Assembly: GCA_012841675.1 (NCBI GenBank)
Contig: DUUG01000369.1
Span: 1-5,582 of the forward strand
From: Clostridiales bacterium
GTDB lineage: Bacteria > Bacillota > Clostridia > Oscillospirales > QAMX01
Length of the DNA stretch: 5,582 nt
Reading direction: 5' to 3'
Shown piece after piece: positions 1-5,582 of the stretch; the stretch's first letter is position 1; each line of letters starts with the position of its first letter. Both the position numbers and the translations under genes were made by a program. The notes beneath the pieces are model-generated. The model was not told where the DNA came from, made no database searches, and worked only from the letters and a program-made list of their open reading frames with translations.

Positions 1-1
1 G

Positions 2-769
2 CTGCTTGAGCTGGTTGAAATGGAAGTTCGCGATGCTCTCAACAAGTACGAGTTCCCCGGCGATGACACGCCCGTCATCCGCGGTTCCGCTCTGATGGCT
101 CTGGAATGCGCGTCTAAGGATCCTTCCGCTCCTGAGTATCAGCCCATTTATGAGCTGATGGATGCTGTTGACAGCTTCATTCCCACTCCCGACCGTAAGG
201 CTGATCAGCCTTTCCTCATGTCTGTTGAAGACGTTATGACCATCACGGGTCGCGGCACCGTTGCCACCGGCCGTGTTGAGCGCGGTACTCTCCGCCTGTC
301 TGAGGAAGTTGAAATCGTTGGCCTGAAGGAAAAATCCCGCAAGGCCGTTGTCACCGGCATCGAAATGTTCCGCAAGACCCTCGAGTATGCTGAAGCCGGC
401 GACAACCTCGGCTGCTTGCTGCGCGGTATTACCCGTGACGAAATCGAGCGCGGTCAAGTTCTGGCCAAGCCCGGTACCATTAAGCCCTACACCAATTTTA
501 CGGGCCAGGTTTACGTTCTGACCAAGGAAGAAGGCGGCCGCCACACTCCTTTTATGGACAACTACCGTCCCCAGTTCTACTTCCGCACCACCGACGTTAC
601 CGGTATCATCAAGCTGCCGGAAGACGTTGAAATGTGCATGCCGGGCGACCATGTCACCATCCATGTTGAGATGATTGCTCCCATCGCTATCGAAGCTGGT
701 CTCCGTTTCGCTATCCGTGAAGGCGGTAAGACCGTTGGTTCCGGCGTTGTTGTTTCCGTTGAGGATTAA
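2..769 (+). CDS. tuf: Elongation factor Tu, 3' part (5' end outside window)
   Basis: EF-Tu is the cytosolic GTPase that delivers aminoacyl-tRNA to the ribosomal A site. The reading frame is already open at base 2 (LLELVEMEV..., a normal internal EF-Tu segment), so the gene begins upstream; 255 residues of a protein usually near 395-400 are present. Visible are the end of the G domain with the G5 motif RGSAL (about 80-94), domain 2 with GRGTVATGRVERG (about 239-277), and domain 3 with KEEGGRHTPF and RPQFYFRTTDVTG (about 521-604), ending REGGKTVGSGVVVSVED. The P-loop and switch regions lie outside the window. The gene closes with tandem TAA TAA stops and then a strong terminator, so it is the last gene of its transcript. 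Some positions differ from what I know of the family (a Cys in NLGCLLRG, a Tyr in IKPYTNF), but no domain is broken. Identification is essentially certain; whether this is the only tuf copy cannot be told. Confidence 0.98.
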   Translation: MLELVEMEVRDALNKYEFPGDDTPVIRGSALMALECASKDPSAPEYQPIYELMDAVDSFIPTPDRKADQPFLMSVEDVMTITGRGTVATGRVERGTLRLSEEVEIVGLKEKSRKAVVTGIEMFRKTLEYAEAGDNLGCLLRGITRDEIERGQVLAKPGTIKPYTNFTGQVYVLTKEEGGRHTPFMDNYRPQFYFRTTDVTGIIKLPEDVEMCMPGDHVTIHVEMIAPIAIEAGLRFAIREGGKTVGSGVVVSVED

Positions 770-780
770 TAAAAGATACA

Positions 781-816
781 AAAGCACAGAGAAACGAAGT
801 TTCTCTGTGCTTTTTT
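781..816. terminator. Bidirectional intrinsic terminator between tuf and tmcAL
   Basis: A perfect 15-bp inverted repeat, AAAGCACAGAGAAAC (781-795) with GTTTCTCTGTGCTTT (799-813), closes a three-base GAA loop and runs into a T tract (811-816) on the + strand, which ends tuf transcription 12 bases after the stop codon. On the minus strand the same stem is followed by a T-rich stretch (CTTTTGTATCTTTTATT, the complement of about 769-785). The hairpin lies just beyond the tmcAL stop at 829, so it probably ends both converging genes. The stem and + strand T tract are seen directly; minus-strand activity is inferred. Confidence 0.93.
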
Positions 817-828
817 CTTATGCGTAAA

Positions 829-2019
829 TTAGACAATATATGGCGAGGCGGTAAAAAAAGAAACAGAAGAGCCTGCGCCTGGATTTGGGAAAGCCAAAGC
901 AAACAGATGGTCGGCCATTGCTTCCAACTGTGCCTGCTCGTAAGCCTGCCCGTTCAATCTTTTCAGCATGGCGGGCTTTGTAACAACGGGTAGCGTGCTG
1001 ATTTTACGCATGTTCGCTAAAACCTGCCGCCCTGTTTCCGACACGGCCAAAACACGGAGATAGGCCGGCATGGCCCGCTGAGACGCTTTGGAAAGGCCCA
1101 AAAGACATGCATACAGGCAACGGCGAAGCCGTGCCAGGGAATAGCGTTTGGTTTTTACAGAGGCAAGTAAATCTTCTATGGTATAGCAATCCCTTGCCGC
1201 CTTAAAGAGCCTATTTTCCAAGCCCTCGGACACTTCGGGAAGATTTGCGAGCTGCTTGATGTCTGCGCGGCGCAATGCGGCCAAAACGGCCGTATCCAGC
1301 AAGGCCGGGTTTACGGGAAAGCGCCCCTGGGCCCGTTCTTCTTCCACTGAGGCAAGCATGGCAGGAGGCAGGGCGCCTTCCGGCGGCGTTCTTCCTTCTC
1401 TGTATATACGGCGAATGGCCGAGGCGGAAGGAAAGGCTTTGGTTTCCTCCGGTTCGTCGTGGGCGCTTCCTTTGCGGGTAACCGTTATGGGAATGAAATG
1501 GGCCTGCAACGAAGCAATGGCCTTTATATACTCTATTCCAAGCAGATTATTGGGGGATTGGATAATAGGCTGCAAGTCTGCCGGCAAAGCATCCGCGGCA
1601 GCTTTGGGATAGGGAAGCCCTTGCTTTAGAAGGGCACTGCGTGTCGCGTGCACCTCGGGCTGGTTGGAAGCAAACGCCGCCTTTTGGAGAAGCGCAATAT
1701 CCCCGCATTCGCTTCCAAAGGACAAATGGGTTACAACGCCGCAAGCTTTTGCAAGCCAAACACCGGCTTTTGCAAAACGCTCGGCCGGCGATAAAACGGC
1801 GGAAACAGGCAGCTCAAACACAACGTCAGCGCCGCTTAAAACGGCCGCCTTTGCTCGGGCTGTTTTGTGAAGCAGCGCCGGCTCTCCTCGCTGAACGAAA
1901 TTGCCGCTCATAAAACAGATGACGGCCGCGCCGGGCAATTTTCGCTTAGTTTCGGCAATATGATATTGGTGACCAACGTGAAACGGGTTGTATTCGGCAA
2001 TAATTCCGGCAACCTGCAT
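829..2019 (-). CDS. tmcAL: tRNA(Met) cytidine acetate ligase (TmcAL/YlbM)
   Basis: TmcAL makes N4-acetylcytidine at the wobble base C34 of elongator tRNA-Met. It activates acetate with ATP to acetyl-adenylate and passes the acetyl group to the cytidine (established for Bacillus subtilis YlbM). The 396-residue product, close to the usual 390-415, starts with the nucleotidyltransferase signature EYNPFHVGH (9-17; HxGH type). It continues with MSGNFVQRGEPA (37-48), FGSE (101-104), the nucleotide-site segment SPNNLLGIEY (155-164), TRKG (181-184), SASAIR (198-203), and a helical C-terminal part with EGLENR (265-270) and KTKRYSLARLRR (289-300). All of these align with the YlbM sequence as I remember it. 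The ATG at 2017-2019 is preceded by AGGAG (2026-2030, minus strand) with six bases between, which fixes the start. It converges on tuf and is divergent from ackA. No frameshift or missing motif was seen. Confusion with phosphopantetheine adenylyltransferase or NadD is unlikely given the full-length match. Confidence 0.95.
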   Translation of the reverse strand: MQVAGIIAEYNPFHVGHQYHIAETKRKLPGAAVICFMSGNFVQRGEPALLHKTARAKAAVLSGADVVFELPVSAVLSPAERFAKAGVWLAKACGVVTHLSFGSECGDIALLQKAAFASNQPEVHATRSALLKQGLPYPKAAADALPADLQPIIQSPNNLLGIEYIKAIASLQAHFIPITVTRKGSAHDEPEETKAFPSASAIRRIYREGRTPPEGALPPAMLASVEEERAQGRFPVNPALLDTAVLAALRRADIKQLANLPEVSEGLENRLFKAARDCYTIEDLLASVKTKRYSLARLRRCLYACLLGLSKASQRAMPAYLRVLAVSETGRQVLANMRKISTLPVVTKPAMLKRLNGQAYEQAQLEAMADHLFALAFPNPGAGSSVSFFTASPYIV

Positions 2020-2057
2020 AATATTCTCCTGTCAATTGAAAAAAATGGCTTATCCTC

Positions 2058-2086
2058 TTGAAAAAATGTCAAAAATAAGGTATCAT
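2058..2086 (+). promoter_or_regulatory. Predicted sigma-A promoter of ackA
   Basis: TTGAAA at 2058-2063 and TATCAT at 2081-2086 are each one base away from the sigma-70/sigma-A consensus and are separated by exactly 17 bp, in the AT-rich intergenic region upstream of ackA. Transcription would start near 2093, giving a leader of about 80 bases. It is the only strong promoter-like pair I see upstream of the ackA-to-fhs block. Prediction from sequence only. Confidence 0.75.
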
Positions 2087-2109
2087 TAATATTGTTGTGT
2101 GTACGATTC

Positions 2110-2135
2110 TTTATTTTATCCCAAGATAAAATAAA
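2110..2135. repeat. Perfect AT-rich palindrome in the ackA leader
   Basis: The 11-base arm TTTATTTTATC (2110-2120) is repeated inverted as GATAAAATAAA (2125-2135) around the four-base centre CCAA. It lies about 20-45 bases downstream of the predicted ackA transcription start and 36 bases before the GTG. With one G-C pair at the loop end and no T tract directly after it on the + strand, it does not look like a terminator. It could be an operator for a dimeric regulator acting on ackA and/or tmcAL, or a 5' stem-loop that protects the ackA transcript. I do not recognise the half site TTATC as a specific regulator's box. Confidence 0.6.
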
Positions 2136-2154
2136 AAGCAAGCATTAATAGAGT

Positions 2155-2161
2155 AGGGGAG
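2155..2161 (+). promoter_or_regulatory. Ribosome binding site deciding the ackA start
   Basis: AGGGGAG lies 10 bases before GTG 2172-2174 but only 2 bases before ATG 2164-2166. The first distance is workable and the second is too short for normal initiation. The in-frame GTG also gives the usual AckA N-terminus and length, while the ATG opens only a four-codon frame (M-S-K-C-stop). The site therefore favours GTG. Confidence 0.65.
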
Positions 2162-2171
2162 ATATGAGTAA

Positions 2172-3368
2172 GTGTTAACTCTTGTCATCAATGCAGGCAG
2201 TTCGTCGCTTAAGTATCAGTTATTTGATATGTCAAAGCAGACGGTGCTGGCCAAGGGAATTTGTGAACGGATTGGTATTCCCGGAGGTAAAAACAAGCAT
2301 ACGGTAAATGGGGAAACGTATGAAATGGATTATCCCATGAATACCCATTTCGATGCGATCCGTATAGTTACGGAACGACTGACAGATCCCGAAACCGGCG
2401 TCATTCGGTCCATGAAGGAAATTTCTGCGGTTGGTCATAGAGTGCTGCACGGTGGACAGAAATTCTCAGGTTCTGTGCTGATTAACGATGCAGTATTGGA
2501 TGCTATTGCCGAGTGCATTCCGCTTGGGCCGCTACATAACCCTGCTAACCTCATTGGCATCCGCGCCTGTACGGAAGTTATGGGCGATGTGCCGCAGGTG
2601 GCGGTTTTTGATACGGCATTCCATCAGACCATGTCGCCCAAGGCATATTTGTATGCCATTCCTTACGAATACTATGAAAAATATGATATCCGCCGCTACG
2701 GTTTTCACGGAACATCCCATCGGTATGTTTCGAAACGGGCGGCTGAAATTTTGGGAAGACCCTTGTCTGAACTCAAAATGATTACCTGCCATCTGGGCAA
2801 CGGTTCTTCCCTGGCGGCCATTGACGGTGGCAAGTCCGTGGACACCTCTATGGGTCTGACGCCGCTAGAAGGCGTGCCCATGGGCACCCGTTCGGGCAGC
2901 ATTGACCCTGCCATTGTCGGTGTTCTTTGTAACCGGGAAAGCAAAACGGTCAACGAAGTAGTCGACGCTTTGGACAAACAATCGGGCGTTCTGGGCATTT
3001 CCGGCGTTTCCAGCGACTTCCGGGATTTGGACGCTGCCAAGGAAGCAGGAAATGAACGTGCGGCGCTGGCTCTTCAGATTTTTGCCTATAATGTCCGCAA
3101 GTATATCGGCTCCTATGCGGCGGCGATGAACGGTGTGGATGTGATTGTATTAACCGGCGGCATCGGCGAGAACAATACGGACCTTCGGCCGGAAATTCTG
3201 GGCGGTTTGGAATTCATGGGCGTTAAAATTGACGCTGAAAAGGCCGCCAGCCGGGAAAAGAACGTGGATATTTCCACTCCCGATTCGCGCGTTCGCGTGA
3301 TGGTCGTCGAAACGGACGAGGAACTCGTCATTGCCATGGATACGGTGGAAATTGTCAGCAAGCAATAA
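2172..3368 (+). CDS. ackA: Acetate kinase
   Basis: AckA reversibly converts acetyl phosphate and ADP to acetate and ATP in the cytosol. Together with phosphotransacetylase it is the main substrate-level ATP source of acetate-forming anaerobes. The 398-residue product matches the family length (about 395-405). Signatures are INAGSSSLKY (6-15, Asn7), VGHRVLHGG (87-95, Arg90), LHNPAN (121-126, His122), VFDTAFHQT (145-153, Asp147), YGFHGTSH (176-183, His179), CHLGNGSSLAAIDGGKSVDT (206-225), MGTRSG (237-242, Arg240), the ATP-site TGGIGEN (328-334) and TDEE (381-384). All catalytic positions known from the Methanosarcina enzyme have counterparts, so it should be active. The GTG start is chosen because no in-frame ATG precedes it, the motif spacing is normal and an AGGGGAG lies 10 bases upstream. 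An out-of-frame ATG sits 8 bases earlier (see findings). It heads a block running into fhs. No pta is in the window. Confidence 0.97.
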   Translation: MLTLVINAGSSSLKYQLFDMSKQTVLAKGICERIGIPGGKNKHTVNGETYEMDYPMNTHFDAIRIVTERLTDPETGVIRSMKEISAVGHRVLHGGQKFSGSVLINDAVLDAIAECIPLGPLHNPANLIGIRACTEVMGDVPQVAVFDTAFHQTMSPKAYLYAIPYEYYEKYDIRRYGFHGTSHRYVSKRAAEILGRPLSELKMITCHLGNGSSLAAIDGGKSVDTSMGLTPLEGVPMGTRSGSIDPAIVGVLCNRESKTVNEVVDALDKQSGVLGISGVSSDFRDLDAAKEAGNERAALALQIFAYNVRKYIGSYAAAMNGVDVIVLTGGIGENNTDLRPEILGGLEFMGVKIDAEKAASREKNVDISTPDSRVRVMVVETDEELVIAMDTVEIVSKQ

Positions 3369-3386
3369 CACTTACGGAGGATCCCC

Positions 3387-4277
3387 ATGGGAAAGCAGAT
3401 TGTAGGCCGAAAGCCGGATGAAAACTGGTCGGTAGAAAAAAGCACGCTGTTTGCAGAAATCCGGCGTGTGGGACGAGTTCGCCTTTTGATCGCCATCCTT
3501 TTTCTTGTTCCGGTGCTTCTGCTGGATACCTTGCCGACTGCGGTGAAAAGCGCTATGTATTTTCGCGGCCCGCAGGAAATTACGGCAGATATGCTGTCTC
3601 CAATTGCCGATCCGAAGCAGGCTCTCGTTCCGTTCTCCTTTGATATGAACAGAGAGGTTTCTACGGAGTTTAAGGTCGAGCCGGCCTTAAAGCGGCTTGG
3701 GTTTTCCCAAAACGGATCTTGCTTTGTACAGATTTCAGTGGATGGATTTTATGATACTGGGCTAAATGTGGAAAACGATTTAGTCACATACAGTATTGCA
3801 AGGCTTCCAAACGGCCGCCTGCTGCTTATGCGCCGGTCGGCCATTGTGGATTTGCACACGCAAAAGGGTACTATCGGCTATTTGCCTGCAGATGTGCGGG
3901 ATGTTGCTTTGGAAGCCGTCGCCAAGCAAGGGCACGAAATGGACCCTGCTTTGCTTTTGCCCTTATACATGGACGCAACCTCACAGGCGTTTAAAAATAT
4001 ACGGTCTGACATTGCTTTTTCCGTTGGTCTGCTGCTTCTTTGGGGCATTGGGTTGTTTTTTGCTTGGAGAAGCTATGCTATGCCGGAAAAGCACGAAGCT
4101 TATCATGCGGTTTTTACCCGTGCGGGAGACATGGAAGATAACCTCCGCGCCTTGGAAGAAGAACTGTTGGATCCAGACGTATATGTGATTGGAAAAACCA
4201 CTGTTACCAAAACCTGGAAGCTTACCAGAGGATTTGCTTCCTTCAAAATGGAACCGAGGGATTGGGAAAAGAGATAG
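3387..4277 (+). CDS. Unrecognised two-helix membrane protein
   Basis: I do not recognise this 296-residue protein. It starts at ATG 3387 with a clear ACGGAGG (3374-3380) six bases upstream, 18 bases after the ackA stop. A basic N-terminus (RRVGRVR, 26-32) precedes a first hydrophobic helix (about 33-50). A polar segment of about 155 residues follows, then a second helix (about 209-228) and an acidic/amphipathic tail (229-296) with EDNLRALEEELLDPDVYVIG. By the positive-inside rule both ends are cytoplasmic and the central segment (about 55-207) faces outside. That segment looks like a folded mixed domain (FVQISVDGFYDTG, LLLMRRSAIVDLHT, GTIGYLPADV). There is a single Cys (112), no signal peptidase or lipobox site, and no enzyme motif I can name. 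The tail TVTKTWKLTRGFASFKM could be a small beta-rich module, but that is only an impression. Its stop TAG overlaps the ribosome binding site of the next gene, so the two are probably translated together. Confidence 0.85.
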   Translation: MGKQIVGRKPDENWSVEKSTLFAEIRRVGRVRLLIAILFLVPVLLLDTLPTAVKSAMYFRGPQEITADMLSPIADPKQALVPFSFDMNREVSTEFKVEPALKRLGFSQNGSCFVQISVDGFYDTGLNVENDLVTYSIARLPNGRLLLMRRSAIVDLHTQKGTIGYLPADVRDVALEAVAKQGHEMDPALLLPLYMDATSQAFKNIRSDIAFSVGLLLLWGIGLFFAWRSYAMPEKHEAYHAVFTRAGDMEDNLRALEEELLDPDVYVIGKTTVTKTWKLTRGFASFKMEPRDWEKR

Positions 4278-4283
4278 GAGGGG
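4276..4283 (+). promoter_or_regulatory. Ribosome binding site deciding the TTG start of the holin-4-like gene
   Basis: AGGAGGGG begins inside the TAG stop of the upstream gene. It stands 9 bases (counted from AGGAGG) before TTG 4291-4293. The only in-frame ATG is far upstream, at 4189, inside the previous gene and without a comparable site. This supports initiation at TTG and translational coupling. Confidence 0.8.
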
Positions 4284-4290
4284 TCTGTTC

Positions 4291-4626
4291 TTGCGCTTTC
4301 TTCTACGATGTGTCGCTTGTTTTGTGGCGCTTTGGGTTACAACCTTTTTGTTCCCGGCGAAAACTGTCATTGACAGCTATAGTTCGCTCGCTGCCGCGGC
4401 GGTCGTTCTCGGACTCATTAACAGCACCCTTCGCCCCATCATGCAATTTCTGACGTTGCCTATTGGCTGTATCACCATGGGGATATCTTCTTTTTTGATC
4501 AATGTGCTGATGGTTTGGCTGTCGATAAAAATCGCGCCGGGCATAACGTTTATCGGCTTTTGGACCTATGCGGTGGCTACTGTACTGGTTTCCGTGTCGA
4601 CCTCGCTCATCAGCAGCAAAAAATAA
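4291..4626 (+). CDS. Small four-helix membrane protein, phage holin family 4 / YvlD-like
   Basis: This is a 111-residue integral membrane protein of the family Pfam calls Mycobacterium 4-TMS phage holin (YvlD type). The name is historical: most members are chromosomal bacterial proteins of unknown function, and nothing here is phage-like. Read from TTG 4291 the product begins MRFLLRCVACFVALWV, the usual start of this family. Four hydrophobic helices lie at about 2-21, 28-48, 54-78 and 84-106. Between them sit the family's typical segments LGLINSTLRPI (about 38-48), LTLPIGCITMG (about 53-63), NVLMVWL and a late GFWTYAVATVLVS. An ATG at 4189 would add 34 residues, but these overlap the previous gene by 89 bases and read as non-family, charged sequence, so I reject it. 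The gene starts 13 bases after the upstream stop and ends 31 bases before fhs. Family placement is by remembered pattern, not by search. Confidence 0.88.
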   Translation: MRFLLRCVACFVALWVTTFLFPAKTVIDSYSSLAAAAVVLGLINSTLRPIMQFLTLPIGCITMGISSFLINVLMVWLSIKIAPGITFIGFWTYAVATVLVSVSTSLISSKK

Positions 4627-4657
4627 ATACTACTTGCGAGAGGAAGAAGCCGGAATC

Positions 4658-5582
4658 ATGCAGAATGACCTTGCCATTGCCCGGGCTGCCAACCTTCGCC
4701 CGATAGAGGAAATTGCACAAAAAGCCGGGATTTTACCGGATGAAACGATTTCCTATGGGAAATATAAAGCTAAGATAGATGACGCGGCGTTTGCCCGTTT
4801 ATCGGATCAGCCCGATGGAAAACTTGTTTTAGTCACTGCCATTAATCCTACCCCCGCCGGGGAAGGAAAGACCACAACTACGGTGGGACTAGGTGACGGA
4901 CTGTCCCTTTTAGGGAAAAAGACGGTCATTGCCCTGCGTGAGCCGTCATTAGGCCCTGTGTTTGGCGTCAAAGGCGGAGCGGCCGGTGGCGGATACGCAC
5001 AGGTTGTCCCCATGGAAGAGATCAACCTTCATTTTACAGGCGACCTCCATGCCATTACGACGGCAAACAACCTCCTTTGCGCCATGATTGACAATCATAT
5101 ACATCAGGGCAATGCTTTAAACATAGATCCACGCCGTATTGTTTTTACCCGTTGCATGGACATGAACGACCGTGCTTTGCGCAATACTGTAATCGGCCTT
5201 GGTGGCCCGATAAACGGTGTTCCGCGGGAAGACGGGTTTGTCATCACTGCGGCCAGCGAAGTTATGGCCGTTTTGTGCTTGGCAAAAGACCTGGAAGACT
5301 TAAAACAGCGTCTTGGCCGCATGGTGATTGCCTTCCGGGCAGACGATACGCCTGTGTTCGCCCATGAGCTGTCTGCAGAAGGGGCGTTGGCTGTGCTGTT
5401 GGCCGATGCTATTAAGCCCAACTTGGTGCAAACGCTTGAAGGAACGCCCTGTCTTATGCACGGCGGGCCCTTTGCCAATATTGCCCACGGCTGCAGCTCG
5501 CTGCGGGCTACGCGGCTGGCACTTAAGATGGCGGATGTGGTGGTAACGGAAGCCGGCTTTGGCGCCGATTTAGGCGCGGAAA
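4658..5582 (+). CDS. fhs: Formate-tetrahydrofolate ligase, N-terminal part (3' end outside window)
   Basis: Fhs (10-formyl-THF synthetase) joins formate to tetrahydrofolate using ATP. It feeds the methyl branch of the Wood-Ljungdahl pathway in acetogens and one-carbon and purine metabolism in other anaerobes. From ATG 4658 the frame stays open to the window end: 308 codons of a protein normally near 555-560. Seen are the N-terminus with PIEEIAQKAGI (15-25) and YGKYKAKI (33-40), the P-loop TPAGEGKTTTTVGLG (65-79), REPSLGP (94-100), the signature VKGGAAGGGY (104-113), LHFTGD (124-129), DMNDRALRN (168-176), NGVPREDGF (186-194), HGGPFANIAHG (268-278) and TEAGFGADLGAE (297-308). The start matches the normal family N-terminus. 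The upstream site is mediocre: GAGAGGAAG at 4638-4646 ends 11 bases before the ATG. An in-frame TTG at 4634 exists but has no site of its own. It lies 31 bases after the holin-4-like gene with no terminator between them. Confidence 0.97.
   Translation, partial: MQNDLAIARAANLRPIEEIAQKAGILPDETISYGKYKAKIDDAAFARLSDQPDGKLVLVTAINPTPAGEGKTTTTVGLGDGLSLLGKKTVIALREPSLGPVFGVKGGAAGGGYAQVVPMEEINLHFTGDLHAITTANNLLCAMIDNHIHQGNALNIDPRRIVFTRCMDMNDRALRNTVIGLGGPINGVPREDGFVITAASEVMAVLCLAKDLEDLKQRLGRMVIAFRADDTPVFAHELSAEGALAVLLADAIKPNLVQTLEGTPCLMHGGPFANIAHGCSSLRATRLALKMADVVVTEAGFGADLGAE

Noticed and set aside
1256..1913. Plus-strand open frames opposite tmcAL
   Set aside because: They are antisense to a well-supported conserved gene, lack ribosome sites, and their translations show low-complexity Arg/Ala/Gln-rich sequence without family motifs.
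2042..2072. Minus-strand TTGACA (2067-2072) as the -35 of a tmcAL promoter
   Set aside because: The hexamer is perfect, but at 16-18 bp spacing the -10 positions read AGCCAT, GCCATT or CCATTT, none close to TATAAT. It also sits inside the ackA promoter spacer. A tmcAL promoter must be near, but I cannot place it.
2110..2145. Palindrome as an intrinsic terminator or riboswitch expression platform
   Set aside because: The stem is nearly all A-T, no T tract follows on the + strand, and no aptamer-like conserved structure is visible in the short leader.
4189..4290. Longer ATG start for the four-helix protein, 34 residues upstream
   Set aside because: It lies inside the preceding gene, lacks a good ribosome site, and the added residues are charged and unlike the family N-terminus. 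TTG 4291 has a strong site and gives the family start.
4291..4626. Prophage or lysis function suggested by the holin name
   Set aside because: No phage genes, endolysin or attachment site are nearby. The family is mostly chromosomal, and the gene sits between housekeeping metabolic genes.
4634..4657. In-frame TTG 4634 as the fhs start
   Set aside because: No ribosome site precedes it, and the product from ATG 4658 already matches the usual Fhs N-terminus.
5104..5478. Minus-strand open frame opposite fhs
   Set aside because: The + strand carries unbroken Fhs motifs across this region; the opposite frame has no recognisable domain.

Overview
The window is an ordinary chromosomal stretch from an anaerobic bacterium, most likely Bacillota (Clostridia- or Negativicutes-like). 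This is inferred from the gene content (tuf, tmcAL/ylbM, ackA, fhs), the strong purine-rich Shine-Dalgarno sites, the GTG and TTG starts, and an AckA and TmcAL that read like Firmicutes family members. The genus cannot be fixed from the sequence alone. No mobile element, CRISPR array, tRNA or rRNA was seen.

Layout. Bases 2-769 hold the 3' two thirds of tuf (elongation factor Tu) on the + strand. It is followed by a perfect-stem terminator (781-816). Converging on it from the other strand is tmcAL (829-2019, minus), the tRNA(Met) wobble-cytidine acetate ligase. A 152-bp intergenic region (2020-2171) separates tmcAL from the divergent gene ackA. It contains a near-consensus sigma-A promoter for ackA (TTGAAA, 17 bp, TATCAT) and a perfect AT-rich palindrome in the predicted ackA leader.

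From 2172 to the window end runs a tight + strand gene block: ackA (acetate kinase), an unrecognised two-helix membrane protein (3387-4277), a small four-helix protein of the phage-holin-4/YvlD-like family that starts at TTG (4291-4626), and fhs (formate-tetrahydrofolate ligase, cut by the window end). The gaps are 18, 13 and 31 bp with no terminator visible between them, so one transcript from the ackA promoter is the simplest reading.

How the genes fit together. AckA makes ATP from acetyl phosphate and releases acetate. Fhs spends ATP to load formate onto tetrahydrofolate. TmcAL spends ATP to activate acetate for tRNA modification. The neighbourhood therefore joins C1/C2 acid metabolism with translation (EF-Tu, tRNA modification). 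The two membrane proteins sandwiched between ackA and fhs are the least explained part. Other points worth a second look are the start region of ackA, where a four-codon ATG minigene overlaps the GTG start, and the palindrome in its leader. I found no convincing evidence of an entirely new system.
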